From contig JAWWAY010000011.1 in assembly GCA_033721235.1 (NCBI GenBank), positions 34,986 through 98,985 of the forward strand: a stretch of DNA of 64,000 nucleotides, in the 5' to 3' direction. Source of the DNA: UBA5078 sp033721235. Lineage in GTDB: Bacteria; Pseudomonadota; Gammaproteobacteria; Pseudomonadales; Pseudohongiellaceae. Made by a program: the position numbers and the translations under genes. Positions 23,991-33,117 of this stretch are shown in pieces. Under the pieces are notes generated by a model, which made no database searches, was not told where the DNA came from, and worked only from the letters and a program-made list of their open reading frames with translations. Position 1 is the stretch's first letter, and each line of letters starts with the position of its first letter.

Positions 23991-26366
23991 CTACTCCCGT
24001 GTCTTCAACACGTCTACGATACTAAAACGGTCGAGCCTTCTTTTTACTATTAGACCGCTCACAAGGCCAGCGCCAATGACAACAGCGGCGGATATCACAT
24101 AAGTCGATTGCTCCACCACGAAGGGCACGCGATACAAATCTGTCTGCAAGGAGGTCAGGAGCAAATAGGTCAGCCAGTAACCGATCACGCAGCCAAGTGG
24201 AATCGCAAAGACGGTGATGACGGCCTGCTCGCCTAGCAGCAGAGTTGTCACCTCGCTGCGACGAAAGCCCATGACGCGCAGGCTGGCCAGTTCGCGCCCC
24301 CGCTCGGAAAGCGAAATGCGTGCGCCGTTGTAGATGACGCCAACCGCAATGATGCCGGCAAACCCTAACAAGAAAGCGATGCTGACATAGAGGCTCTCAT
24401 CCATCTGCTTCTCGAAGGAGGCCAGCATGGCGGCAGGCGAGACAACACTGGCGATGACAGGCATCTCTTTTAACTTGGCGGAGACGGTATTCATATACCC
24501 ATCGTCAACCAACAGATAAGCGCCAGATACCGCACTTTGCTCTCTGGTGAGTTGGTTTAATGTAGCATCGTCGGTATAGGCCGAGATGCCCATGAAGTCA
24601 TCGACGATGGCATTGACTGCCAGCTCCCCGTGGCGCCTCTCGCCCTCTAGCATCTCTACCTCTAGCGTGTCGCCTACCCTCACCTCTAAGCGCTCGGCCA
24701 GTAGGCGACTGATGGCAAACCCACCGATGGGCACTGGCACCACCCTCGCGTCGGCATCGATTATGCGGCGCAGGTGGCTATCGGGCGCCAAGCCTTGAAT
24801 GACCAGCTCTTCATCTTTGTGTGCAAAGCGCAGCCTTGCAGGGGCAGAGTGAAAGGTCTCCACATAGCTGACACCCTCCAGCCGCGCCAAGTCGTAACGC
24901 ACGGAGTCGTTCACTATTTCAGTGAAGCTTATGCTGAGGTCTTCCCGTTGAATTACCTGAAACTGTAGATCCATCAGGTAATGGACACCGCTATACATAA
25001 ACAGGCCAATGGTCAGAATGGCCACGGACATAGCGACGCCCAAGGACGAGAGAAAACTCTGCACGGGTTTGCGTTCAATATTGCGCGTAATCATGCGGAC
25101 GCTGGAGGACATGAACCTACTGATGCCCAGCTTCTCTAGAATGCCAGCGGAATAATGCTTTGGGGCTTCTGGGCGCATGGCCTCTGCCGGTGGCAGATCT
25201 ACCGCGCGTTTTATAGCCAGCCATGCACCACTGAGGGCGCCGGCAAAACACGCCCCTACGGCAACAAACAAAAGCGAAACAGGCAGCCGGTATTGAAGAT
25301 TGGGAAAGTCGAAATACTGCCCATAAAGATTGATGTATAAACCGCCAAAGTATACGCCGCCCAGCACCCCCAATAGGGTGCCAAAGGACACGGCGACCAG
25401 CGCGAAGGACAAGAAGTGCCGGGCAATCTCACCATTGGTATAGCCAAAGGCCTTTAGCACGGCTATTTCATTCCTTTGCGTGCTGATGAGCCTGCCCAAT
25501 ACCAAATGCAAGAGAAACACGGCCACCAAGAGAAAGATGGTGGGAATGGCCGTGCCCATCACCTTGTTCTGATTGAGTTCGCCCTCCATGATGGCGTGGG
25601 AGACCTGATCGTCTCGGCCGTAGGCTCCCAGCCCGCCATAGGGCGATAGTAAGTCATCCACTTGTTTCAATACCGCGAGAAGATTGGCTTTGGACTGCAG
25701 GGAGAGGAAAACTTCGTTGAAGGCGCCGTCCATATTGTAAACGGCCGCCATGGCCTCGCGCCCCATCCAGAAGATGCCGTACTTATCGTCCTCTGGAAAC
25801 AGCGAGCCGGGCGGCACCACATAGGATTGTTCCGGCGCCACGGCAACGCCCACAATCTGTAAGTCGCGCGAGCGGCCATTGAGAATAACGGGGATACTAT
25901 CGTTGGGCCGCAGATTGCGCGCCGTTGCAAAGTTCTCCGAGACGATGACCTCGTCATAGTGCCCGGATGAGACATAGCGCCCCTCCTTGATGACGATGTC
26001 GTTCAATAGCGGCCTGCCGTCTTCGGGTAGGGAAATAAACAGGCCCCGCGCAGGCACGCCCTCTTCGTCGAAGTTAAGCGTGCCACTGAAGGTCACTCGC
26101 GTATCAACGGCATTCACGCCGGGAATTCTCTCTAGCGAGTCAACAAGGGATAGGGGCGCACGCACAAGATAAGACCATACGTCGGCAAAGCGCGTGTCGC
26201 GATAATACTGCGCCTGTGCGTTCACCAGCGTGTCGTAGCTGCCGCGCATGGTGAGTATTGCCATCAGCCCTGCCGCCACAACCAAGGCAATGGAGAAGAG
26301 CTGCCCCCTTAGATGCCAGGCCTCGCGCCAAAGTTTTTTATTGAGTGTACTCACGGGCGCTACCAC
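23991..26366 (-). CDS. FtsX/MacB-like ABC transporter permease
   Basis: The protein has 791 residues. TM1 lies near residue 25. A large periplasmic domain (about 50-260) follows, then three TM helices (275-380), a second periplasmic domain (about 430-660, beginning with another TM) and three final TMs. This is the duplicated FtsX layout of DevC/LolCE-like exporters. SERGRELASLRVMGFRRSEV and TQRNEIAVLKAFGYTNGEIARHF are the two coupling-helix signatures contacting the ATPase. The first possible start is a GTG at 26366 overlapping the ATPase stop; a GTG at 26354 is an alternative. It acts with the ATPase at 26360 and the adaptor at 22814. Confidence 0.85.
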   Translation of the reverse strand: MVAPVSTLNKKLWREAWHLRGQLFSIALVVAAGLMAILTMRGSYDTLVNAQAQYYRDTRFADVWSYLVRAPLSLVDSLERIPGVNAVDTRVTFSGTLNFDEEGVPARGLFISLPEDGRPLLNDIVIKEGRYVSSGHYDEVIVSENFATARNLRPNDSIPVILNGRSRDLQIVGVAVAPEQSYVVPPGSLFPEDDKYGIFWMGREAMAAVYNMDGAFNEVFLSLQSKANLLAVLKQVDDLLSPYGGLGAYGRDDQVSHAIMEGELNQNKVMGTAIPTIFLLVAVFLLHLVLGRLISTQRNEIAVLKAFGYTNGEIARHFLSFALVAVSFGTLLGVLGGVYFGGLYINLYGQYFDFPNLQYRLPVSLLFVAVGACFAGALSGAWLAIKRAVDLPPAEAMRPEAPKHYSAGILEKLGISRFMSSSVRMITRNIERKPVQSFLSSLGVAMSVAILTIGLFMYSGVHYLMDLQFQVIQREDLSISFTEIVNDSVRYDLARLEGVSYVETFHSAPARLRFAHKDEELVIQGLAPDSHLRRIIDADARVVPVPIGGFAISRLLAERLEVRVGDTLEVEMLEGERRHGELAVNAIVDDFMGISAYTDDATLNQLTREQSAVSGAYLLVDDGYMNTVSAKLKEMPVIASVVSPAAMLASFEKQMDESLYVSIAFLLGFAGIIAVGVIYNGARISLSERGRELASLRVMGFRRSEVTTLLLGEQAVITVFAIPLGCVIGYWLTYLLLTSLQTDLYRVPFVVEQSTYVISAAVVIGAGLVSGLIVKRRLDRFSIVDVLKTRE

Positions 26367-27121
26367 TGAATCTCGTCGATACTGGCACGCTCGCTATTGC
26401 GCACCGTCTCGACGATCTGGCCGCTGCTCATGCGAATAACGGTGTCGCCTAGGCGGCCGATGGCGGCATTGTGGGTGATGATGGCCGTTGTGGTGTCCGT
26501 CTTACGATTCACTTCATCCAACACGGCCAATACTAGTCGCCCCGTTTCGGCATCCAGCGCACCGGTAGGTTCGTCACACAGCAGAATCTTGGGGCGCTTG
26601 GCGATAGCGCGGGCAATAGCAACACGCTGTTGTTCACCGCCCGAAAGCTCTGCAGGAAAGTGATCCATGCGATCCTTCAGGCCAACTAACTCAAGCGCCT
26701 CGTCGGTGTGCATGGGCGAGGCTGCCAAGTCCGTCACTAGCGCGACGTTCTCTCTGGCCGTAAGGCTGGAAATAAGATTGTAAAACTGAAACACGAAGCC
26801 CACATGATTGCGCCGATAATTGGTCAGCTGGCGCTCGGTAAAGTCGGCTAGATTTTGCTGCTCGTAATAGACTGTGCCGCTGCTGGCCACATCGAGCCCG
26901 CCGATGATATTAAGCAGCGTAGACTTACCGCTGCCAGAAGCCCCCAGCAGCACGGCCATCTCACCCGCGCGCAGGTCCAAGTCCACATCGCGCAGCGCGT
27001 GCACCAGCACGTCGCCCTTGCCATAGACCTTGCAGAGCTTGCGGGTGCTAAGGACTATACCTGCACCCGCTTCTGCCCCGCTCGTAAGCCCTACGTCACT
27101 TAAGACATTGTCTTCTGCCAT
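26360..27121 (-). CDS. ABC transporter ATP-binding protein (LolD/MacB-like)
   Basis: The protein has about 253 residues. Walker A is LGASGSGKSTLLN, the signature LSGGEQQRVAIARAIAK and Walker B ILLCDEPTGALD; the switch His is in TAIITHNAAIG. NYRRNHVGFVFQFYNLISSL is the Q-loop. The pattern is that of the LolD/MacB/FtsE group, which energises FtsX-type permeases. The ATG at 27121 lies nine bases after GAGGGA; an ATG nine bases earlier overlaps that site and is less likely. First gene of the three-gene export operon; its stop overlaps the permease start. Confidence 0.9.
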   Translation of the reverse strand: MAEDNVLSDVGLTSGAEAGAGIVLSTRKLCKVYGKGDVLVHALRDVDLDLRAGEMAVLLGASGSGKSTLLNIIGGLDVASSGTVYYEQQNLADFTERQLTNYRRNHVGFVFQFYNLISSLTARENVALVTDLAASPMHTDEALELVGLKDRMDHFPAELSGGEQQRVAIARAIAKRPKILLCDEPTGALDAETGRLVLAVLDEVNRKTDTTTAIITHNAAIGRLGDTVIRMSSGQIVETVRNSERASIDEIQW

Positions 27122-27130
27122 GCACCGCAT

Positions 27131-27509
27131 TCCCTCGACACTTTTAAGGACAATACCCCTAATTGGGGCAAACCTTCAATAGGCTTGTAGTTCTCAAAAC
27201 CAGGGGTAATCGAACTGTAGTGGCACTAGAGTATAGGGCTATCCTTTGCCCTGCTCTGATATTGATCAAGCTAAAAAGAAGTAGAAGTAATAGCCGCTTG
27301 AGACCTTTACAGAGGGCTCTCAGTCTCTGCATTCATCCCATATTGGGCGCAACTACTAACAAAAGCATTGCAATGAGCGCCAAAGCTCGTTATTAAACAC
27401 CTTATATCGTATTTCAAGGCTGGCCCAGCACTTGGGCCAAGTAGGCCTGATATGGAGTTAATAGAACTTTAGTTCTCTTAAGCGAGAGCCCACTACAGGG
27501 GAGCGCAGG
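27131..27509. other. Intergenic region between divergent transcripts
   Basis: No gene is visible. A perfect 7-bp inverted repeat TGGCCCA...TGGGCCA with a five-base spacer lies at 27421-27439, about 70 bases before the membrane-protein start, and could be an operator or RNA hairpin. The ribosome site of the downstream gene is AGGGGAGCGCAGG. No clear -35/-10 pair was accepted. Confidence 0.5.
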
Positions 27510-27884
27510 ATGCCAAGACAAATCGACGTATCGAGTCACTACTCCGAGAAACTGGTTAAGCTCATTCCGACCGAGATTATAGGCGCCTACATCGCCATTG
27601 AAGGAATGGTGCGCTCTAATGGCGACGTGTATATGCAGGTCATGGTCGCTGCCTCTATCGTGTTGCTTCTACTCGTCCCTTTATATCTCACTATAATTTT
27701 CAGGGTGAACAACAAGGCTCAAATTGTCGTCACTATGTTGTCCTTTCTTGTGTGGATATTCAGTATGGGCGGGCCCTTTGCCACGCAGCTCTGGTATCTC
27801 CCAGTATATGGCTCGGTAGTCCTTGTGCTCTGGACATTGATTGTCCCACTTTTCAACTATGAGTTAGATCAACAAGGAGATTGA
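27510..27884 (+). CDS. Small integral membrane protein, unknown
   Basis: The protein has 124 residues with hydrophobic segments at about 44-65, 72-88 and 97-115. A short N-terminal cytosolic part (HYSEKLVKLIPTEIIGAYIA) looks amphipathic. LVKLIPTEIIGAYIAIEGM is typical of small membrane proteins annotated only as hypothetical. No family recognised. A strong AGGGGAG lies upstream. The next gene starts six bases after its stop behind AAGGAG, so the two form an operon. Confidence 0.65.
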   Translation: MPRQIDVSSHYSEKLVKLIPTEIIGAYIAIEGMVRSNGDVYMQVMVAASIVLLLLVPLYLTIIFRVNNKAQIVVTMLSFLVWIFSMGGPFATQLWYLPVYGSVVLVLWTLIVPLFNYELDQQGD

Positions 27885-27889
27885 CACAC

Positions 27890-28669
27890 ATGAAGCGTAC
27901 AATTTCAGCAAGTTTGGCACTCTTAGCTATGGTTTCTCTCTCTTCTTTTGCCGCCACTCCAACTACAGTCGGTCTTTTCTATCGTTCGGCCTCTGGAAAT
28001 GTCGCCCTTGTACCCAATGTCACAAGAAGAGAAAACGTATTAAGCGCACCACAGTTTTTGCAACTGGGAGAGAGCGGAGCTCACCAACTGCGCAAGCAAG
28101 ACAAGTATTGGTTTGTGGTGAATCACCGCGTAAGCGGCCCTACCGAGATAAGCTATCTAGGCGTAGAAATAATCAAAATCATGAACATTCCCCTGGGTTC
28201 GCCGTTGTACCTAATCAGAAACAAAAACTGGACTAGAAGCAATGACCCTGACTTCGATGGCAGCAAAGCAGACAGTCGCACTTTCACAGGAATTACCCAA
28301 ACAGACTTCTATGAATTACACGAGAGAGAATCTCAACTTAGCAATTTTGATGCCGCGCTAGAGGGGTTTAAGTGGCATGCGAGACCGAATGGAGCAAGCG
28401 AAGATTCGTGGTCACGAAGATCGCTATGGCTTCCAACTTTCGATGTTCTTAGCGAGGACTTTCATAGCCGCTTCGACCCACCGATCGAGCAAAACGCCAA
28501 TCTCTTATTAGACGCACGCCTATTACGATTCTCCACCACCAACAAGTTGAACACCGAGAACCCAGTCGTATTTGACGTCACAGGCGCCAATACCGAGGCT
28601 GTCTACATCAAGATATTCTCGCCAGATGCGCCGGAGTTTGATCGCGTGTATTTTCTGACCTTTCACTGA
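27890..28669 (+). CDS. Exported protein of unknown function
   Basis: The protein has 259 residues. The ATG at 27890 lies ten bases after AAGGAG and opens a signal peptide (LALLAMVSLSSFAA), so it is preferred to the in-frame TTG at 27881. The mature part has no recognised motif; it contains strand-rich segments (GLFYRSASGNVALVPNV, YWFVVNHRVSGPTEISYLGV) and a closing AVYIKIFSPDAPEFDRVYFL. It is co-transcribed with the small membrane protein upstream. The pair may act together at the inner membrane (inference). Nothing else can be said of its role. Confidence 0.6.
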   Translation: MKRTISASLALLAMVSLSSFAATPTTVGLFYRSASGNVALVPNVTRRENVLSAPQFLQLGESGAHQLRKQDKYWFVVNHRVSGPTEISYLGVEIIKIMNIPLGSPLYLIRNKNWTRSNDPDFDGSKADSRTFTGITQTDFYELHERESQLSNFDAALEGFKWHARPNGASEDSWSRRSLWLPTFDVLSEDFHSRFDPPIEQNANLLLDARLLRFSTTNKLNTENPVVFDVTGANTEAVYIKIFSPDAPEFDRVYFLTFH

Positions 28670-28967
28670 GTCGCTGGGAACTAACAGATAGTTGTGAAAT
28701 TGTCGGATTAAAAAAAGTTTACAGCAATTTCTTGTGAGACCACTCACTCTGCTTTGAGCAGACTGAGAATTGTAGTGAGTGTCCGCTATTATTTTCCTAT
28801 TATTTTTTACAAAGCGCTCTAGATAGTACTTACGGTGATCGCGCAGATGGTTCGCTCGAAACTCGGGCCGTTACGCGTTTACAGCCTGCCAAGCTCTACC
28901 AAAGCTAGAGCTCTACGGTCATAGCGATTGGCACCCTTTTGACTGGGATCAGACTCCAAAGATGCTG
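28670..28967. other. Intergenic region with a REP-like GTGAGTGTCC motif
   Basis: No gene seen. An inverted repeat CACTCACT...AGTGAGTG spans about 28741-28782 and ends in GTGAGTGTCCGC (from 28775). The same GTGAGTGTC core occurs at 16471, 32178 and 50545, and in reverse at 30970. This fits a dispersed REP element of the type mobilised by the transposase encoded at 31048. Confidence 0.5.
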
Positions 28968-29198
28968 TTAGCGCAGCGAAGCATCCAGCTCATCCACGAT
29001 TTCGGCCCAATCGGCATCGAGTGCTTTCGCTTCTTTTAAGAAGGCCGATTGAGATTCATTCCAGAAACTCGCTTCATGCAGCCTGGTGCTCGACTCTAGT
29101 GGCTTATTCTTCTCTACAAATTTTGCAATTCCTTCTGGTGAGTGCTCTAAGCCTAATTGTTTAAAGAGTGTGCTGAGAGAATGAGTTGTACTGTTCAT
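28968..29198 (-). CDS. DUF2789 protein
   Basis: The protein has 76 residues, full length for the family. THSLSTLFKQLGLEHSPEGI, FVEKNKPL, EASFWNESQSAFLKEAKALD and ADWAEIVDELDASL reproduce the DUF2789 pattern throughout. These are small helical cytosolic proteins of gammaproteobacteria without a known role. TAGGAG lies six bases before the ATG. It is monocistronic and divergent from fumC, with about 257 bases between them. Confidence 0.85.
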   Translation of the reverse strand: MNSTTHSLSTLFKQLGLEHSPEGIAKFVEKNKPLESSTRLHEASFWNESQSAFLKEAKALDADWAEIVDELDASLR

Positions 29199-29455
29199 GA
29201 CTGACTCCTAATTCTGTATTAAAGACATATTTACTAGATGGATTCTAACGAGACATAGCAGAGGGTATGCCGTACATGTGGTGTACTGTACTGCCACTAT
29301 ATACTAGTTGACCTTAGAATGTTGAGTGCGCTTACTGTATACTTTGCTTATGAAACGTCCTCTTGCTATACCTCATGTTTAGCTAAACGCACTTCTTCCA
29401 AGACTGATAGACGCTGTTTGTTCCGAATGTAAATTCGTATTAAAGGAGAGCAAAA

Positions 29456-30823
29456 ATGCGTGAGACTCGTATCGAAAAAGATAGCCTAGGAGAGATAGAG
29501 GTTCCGAGCAATGCTTTATATGCAGCGCAGACTCAGCGCGCTCTTCAAAACTTTGCTATTAGTGGCTTAACAATGCCCCAGGCCTTTATTAGGGCTTTAG
29601 CATTGATTAAGAAAGCTGCGGCGCAAACGAATCTTGATTTAGCCTTGCTTGAGCCTGATATTGCCATGGCAATTGTTTCCGCCTGCGACGAAATACTCGA
29701 ATACGAGTATGCGGATCAGTTTCCAGTTGATGTGTTCCAGACCGGTTCTGGTACGAGTAGCAATATGAACATCAACGAAGTACTCGCCACATTGGCAAGT
29801 AGATCGCTCGGCTCGAACGTGAGCGCAAACGATCACGTGAATATGGGACAGAGCAGCAACGACGTCATCCCTTCTGCCATCCATATTAGCGCAGTCTTAG
29901 AACTAGAGACGCGCTTATTGCCGAGCTTGCGATACCTGCAAGAGACTCTACGAGCGAAGGCGAGCACTCTATCCGAGACCGTTAAGACTGGGCGCACACA
30001 TTTGATGGATGCAATGCCTATTACGATGCAACAAGAACTAGAGGGATGGGCGTCGCAGTTAGAACAGATTGAGGAGTCGATCAGCTTTTCTGGAAAGAAA
30101 ATGCTTTCTTTGGCGCAAGGGGGAACCGCCGTTGGAACGGGTGTCAACACGCATAAGGATTTTGCAGCGCTTTTTGCTAGCAAGATAGCCAGTGCCACGG
30201 GGTTCCAATTCGAGCCTAGTAGAAATTTCTTCGCAAGCCTGAGTAGCCAAGATGCAGCCGTTTCTCTTTCCGGTCAGATGAAGACTTTAGCCGTTGCTTT
30301 GATGAAAATATCGAACGATCTGCGTTGGATGAATTCTGGTCCGCTTGCGGGATTGGGAGAGATCAGCTTAGAAGCCTTGCAACCCGGGTCATCCATCATG
30401 CCAGGGAAGGTTAACCCAGTGATTCCCGAGGCAGTCGCGATGGTCGCGGCGCAAGTCATCGGCAATGACGCAACGATTACCGTGGCGGGACAGTCAGGAA
30501 ATTTTCAACTAAATGTCATGCTGCCTGTCATTGCTTATAACTTGCTGCAGAGCTTAGACATCCTCGCCAACGCGATGAGCTCATTGGCAGATGAATCGAT
30601 AAAGACCTTCACTGTGAATAATGAAACATTGGAGAAATCGCTGGCAACTAACCCCATCCTTGTGACAGCCTTGAATCCTATCATTGGCTACTCGGCAGCC
30701 GCTAAAATTGCTCAACAAGCTTACGCAGAGGGCAGAACGATAGTTGACGTAGCTTCCGAGCAAACTGAGTTGAGCAGGGAAGAGCTTCTGATTTTGCTTA
30801 ACCCTTCTCGTCTTACTCAATAG
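29456..30823 (+). CDS. fumC: Class II fumarate hydratase
   Basis: The protein has 455 residues and is full length. It interconverts fumarate and malate in the TCA cycle as a cytosolic homotetramer. The conserved family blocks are present: GSGTSSNMNINEVLA, GQSSNDVIPSAIHIS, GRTHLMDAMPITMQQE and the signature GSSIMPGKVNP containing the catalytic loop Ser. Iron-sulfur ligands of class I enzymes are absent, as expected for FumC. AAAGGAGAG precedes the ATG. It appears monocistronic. Confidence 0.95.
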   Translation: MRETRIEKDSLGEIEVPSNALYAAQTQRALQNFAISGLTMPQAFIRALALIKKAAAQTNLDLALLEPDIAMAIVSACDEILEYEYADQFPVDVFQTGSGTSSNMNINEVLATLASRSLGSNVSANDHVNMGQSSNDVIPSAIHISAVLELETRLLPSLRYLQETLRAKASTLSETVKTGRTHLMDAMPITMQQELEGWASQLEQIEESISFSGKKMLSLAQGGTAVGTGVNTHKDFAALFASKIASATGFQFEPSRNFFASLSSQDAAVSLSGQMKTLAVALMKISNDLRWMNSGPLAGLGEISLEALQPGSSIMPGKVNPVIPEAVAMVAAQVIGNDATITVAGQSGNFQLNVMLPVIAYNLLQSLDILANAMSSLADESIKTFTVNNETLEKSLATNPILVTALNPIIGYSAAAKIAQQAYAEGRTIVDVASEQTELSREELLILLNPSRLTQ

Positions 30824-30969
30824 TCGTCAGTAAAGAACGCTAAGCTACGCCCCTATTTTTACGCAGGGAAATCTCGTAATTGTAAACATGCTTGCATGCC
30901 GCTATCCGGTTTGTCATCGACGATTGCCAAGACAAGGGCAGCATATAACCATATAACGGGACATATAAC

Positions 30970-32188
30970 GGGACACTCATTCAATCTTGCATTCTGAGCA
31001 ATCTACACTATCCTCTATTTAAGTAAAACGGATTTTACGGTGTCAGGATGACTCGCCCTCGCTCACAGTTGATCTCACTTGAGGCCACGCCCTACTATCA
31101 TTGTATTTCACGCTGCGTTCGGCGCTCTTTTCTATGCGGAAAAGATCACTTCACTGGCAAAAGCTTCGATCATAGAAAACCATGGCTAGTAGAGAGGATG
31201 GCGTTGTTGACTGAGGTGTTCGCTATCGATATTGCAGCCTACACGGTGATGAGCAATCACTACCACCTGGTGCTGCATGTCGATTCTGACAAAGCAGCAC
31301 AATGGACTGACGACGAAGTGCTACAACGCTGGACTCGGATTTTTAAAGGGCCGACTTTAATTCGACGATACCTCGCTGGAGCCCCACTGCATGCGACTGA
31401 GGAACTTCAATTGCAGCAACTGATCACGTCTATACGAGAAAAACTAAGCAGCATCAGCAAGTTCATGTCCTGTCTGAACTACCACATTGCTCGTATGGCC
31501 AATGCTGAAGATGGCTGCACTGGGCGCTTCTGGGAAGGTCGCTTTAAATCCCAAGCGCTTCTAGATGAAACAGCGTTACTGTCCTGCATGGCTTATGTCG
31601 ATCTCAATCCAATCAGAGCAGGAATTGCTAGAAACCTGGAGGAATCCGACTTCACCTCAATTCAAGACAGAATTAAACAATTGCAGAGTGTTCAGAAAAG
31701 CGTCAATACCCTGGAGCCAACTCCTCCCACCAAAATAAAGCCCAAGCTAATGTACTTCAACGCGTCATTACAGATATCCGATAAGAGTCCCTCCATCCCG
31801 TACCAGCTTAAAGACTATCTGCAACTAGCAGATTGGACTGGACGGATTGTCAGATCGGACAAGAAAGAGAGCATTGCACAAAATACACCAAAGCTACTAC
31901 AGACATTGGGATTATCAGAGGATCAATGGAGTGTCCTCGCACTCCAGATTCAAAAGCAGTCTATTGCAATGCTTCACGGCCTAGAGCGTTTAGAACAACT
32001 CGAAAACAAGGCGGCTAAGAAAAAGGCCGCTTAACCTACCTATACCACGCTACGCCTTTCCTAAGGCGGGATTGTGCGTGCCCACGAAAAGTTAAACTCA
32101 CCAAAACTCCTCTACCAAGATGCTAGGAGATTCACGAATACTCGAATTTTGAGGTAGAAATGTCAGCGAAGTGGAGAGTGAGTGTCCC
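30970..32188 (+). mobile_element. REP-associated tyrosine transposase (RAYT) unit
   Basis: The Y1 transposase gene is bracketed by GGGACACTCA at 30970-30979 and its reverse complement TGAGTGTCCC at 32179-32188. On the left the string ATATAACGGGAC is directly repeated (30951-30962 and 30963-30974). Opposed REP-like ends around a single Y1 gene are the usual RAYT arrangement. Boundaries are inferred from these repeats only. Confidence 0.65.
31048..32034 (+). CDS. REP-associated tyrosine transposase (Y1_Tnp)
   Basis: The protein has 328 residues. The N-terminal Y1 (HUH) domain reads YYHCISRCVRRSFLCGKD, then AYTVMSNHYHLVLHVD (the metal-binding His-x-His) and the GRFWEGRFKSQALLDETALL block; the nucleophile Tyr lies in the MAYVDLNPIRAG segment. 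This is the long RAYT form with a C-terminal extension (about 230-328) ending in a Lys/Ala-rich tail. Such proteins nick at REP hairpins and spread them. GTGTCAGG lies very close to the ATG, so the ribosome site is weak. The gene looks intact. Confidence 0.88.
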   Translation: MTRPRSQLISLEATPYYHCISRCVRRSFLCGKDHFTGKSFDHRKPWLVERMALLTEVFAIDIAAYTVMSNHYHLVLHVDSDKAAQWTDDEVLQRWTRIFKGPTLIRRYLAGAPLHATEELQLQQLITSIREKLSSISKFMSCLNYHIARMANAEDGCTGRFWEGRFKSQALLDETALLSCMAYVDLNPIRAGIARNLEESDFTSIQDRIKQLQSVQKSVNTLEPTPPTKIKPKLMYFNASLQISDKSPSIPYQLKDYLQLADWTGRIVRSDKKESIAQNTPKLLQTLGLSEDQWSVLALQIQKQSIAMLHGLERLEQLENKAAKKKAA

Positions 32189-32389
32189 TTTAAACTATGT
32201 CGTTGAACCTCTATAACCATAAGAAAACCCTCCTTTAAGAAAGATGATAAGTAGTAAATTATTTCCGAGCATGCAAATTGTGTCCAAAAATTGGACGGAC
32301 TTAGCAATACAAAAACAATGCCTGCCATCATCAGTCTCGGGAGGCTACCTCCGAGAGACGCGTATCGCGTTTCGGCTCAAGTTCTTGTG
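32035..32389. other. Non-coding stretch between RAYT and KTSC cassette
   Basis: This holds the right REP-like end of the RAYT unit (32178-32188), a perfect palindrome GTCCAA-AAA-TTGGAC (32282-32296) and a strong hairpin TCTCGGAGG/CCTCCCGAGA (about 32334-32357). A 78-codon minus-strand frame here (32098-32331) is not supported by a ribosome site or recognisable protein. On the minus strand GATTAACACAAG at the KTSC stop (32384-32395) looks like a decayed attC left box. Confidence 0.5.
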
Positions 32390-32608
32390 TTAATCGCAAC
32401 TTTTCTTCACGTGGTCGTTAATGTACTCATTCAAGCCATCGCCAGCGCGAGCCAACTGTTTCATCCGATCTACGTGATGTTTGCCAGCTTTAGCATAGCT
32501 GTACCGATAGGTTTTCAAGCTTCCTTTAAATCTAACGGAAATTGATGTCTCAGATATCTCATAATGAGAAACACCAGAATCTCTATCTGTATCAGCGTAT
32601 CTCTCCAT
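32390..32608 (-). CDS. KTSC-domain small protein, cassette gene
   Basis: The protein has 72 residues. SHYEISETSISVRFKGSLKT, YRYSYAKAGKHHVDRMKQL and ARAGDGLNEYINDHVKKSC follow the KTSC pattern and end in the namesake Lys-Ser-Cys. KTSC domains occur alone or fused to nucleases and helicases; their role is unknown. The ATG follows the attC box GTTATGT (32638-32644) by 29 bases, and the stop codon lies in a decayed attC-like box, as in the other cassettes here. GGAGA precedes the second half of the leader, giving an acceptable start. Confidence 0.8.
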   Translation of the reverse strand: MERYADTDRDSGVSHYEISETSISVRFKGSLKTYRYSYAKAGKHHVDRMKQLARAGDGLNEYINDHVKKSCD

Positions 32609-32637
32609 CTATCCGCGTCTCCGGTGTCTGATTAGGA

Positions 32638-32712
32638 ACATAACGCCAAGCACAGCGGCGGCTGAAAGCCGTCCGGTGGCCGGAGGCCACGCACTGCTGC
32701 GCCTTGTTATGA
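32638..32712 (-). repeat. attC site (75 bp)
   Basis: On the minus strand it opens TCATAACAAGGCGCAGCAG and closes CTTGGCGTTATGT. Between them lie extended complementary arms that include GGCCTCCGGCCACCGG and CGGCTTTCAGCCG hairpins. It separates the small membrane-protein gene from the KTSC gene. Confidence 0.9.
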
Positions 32713-32715
32713 GTT

Positions 32716-33045
32716 TTACGGGATTGGAGCATGCTTAATCCAGTAAGGGGCCGTATAACCCAGTACTCCCCCAACAAGTGCGCCTAAGATAACGGACTCC
32801 CCGCTGCCAACAAAAATTAGCCCAATTAAGGCTCCGGCCATTGCTCCCGACGAAAGCTCATAGGCCCAAGCATACTTGAAAGCTTTTGGCTCAATGGAGG
32901 GTGCCGCTAGCAATCCCAAAAAGAGCCCCACTACTGCTACCGAAAGCAGTCGAGCCCAATCACCAAAGAAGAAGATTAGCGAGAGAGCTGAGGCGAAACC
33001 CGCGAAGAGCAAGACGGAAATTGAAATCACTTTTAGCTTAGACAT
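32716..33045 (-). CDS. Small multi-pass membrane protein, cassette gene
   Basis: The protein has 109 residues with four hydrophobic segments: about 6-26, 31-50, 63-82 and 85-100. They are Gly/Ala-rich (GAMAGALIGLIFVGSGESVI, GALVGGVLGY), like glycine-zipper membrane proteins. No family is recognised. It lies between two clear attC sites, starting 16 bases downstream of a GTTATGA box and ending four bases before the next TCATAAC, so it is a one-gene integron cassette. Function unknown. Confidence 0.7.
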   Translation of the reverse strand: MSKLKVISISVLLFAGFASALSLIFFFGDWARLLSVAVVGLFLGLLAAPSIEPKAFKYAWAYELSSGAMAGALIGLIFVGSGESVILGALVGGVLGYTAPYWIKHAPIP

Positions 33046-33060
33046 AGGACTCGTCTTTAC

Positions 33061-33117
33061 TCATAACGCCCGCCTCAAGTGCGCGCTTGCGCGTCAACTT
33101 GAAGGCGATTGTTATGA
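33061..33117 (-). repeat. attC site (57 bp)
   Basis: On the minus strand it runs from TCATAACAATCGCCTTCAAG through a GCGCAAGCGCGC centre to CTTGAGGCGGGCGTTATGA. The arms are complementary over most of their length. The left box contains the stop codon of the DUF2513 gene. It is a minimal-length classical attC. Confidence 0.92.

Noticed and set aside
27131..27509. Small gene in the 380-bp gap
   Set aside because: Frames in the gap lack ribosome sites and protein-like composition.
32098..32331. Possible 78-residue membrane protein on the minus strand
   Set aside because: It overlaps the RAYT right end and hairpins and has no ribosome site or recognisable pattern.
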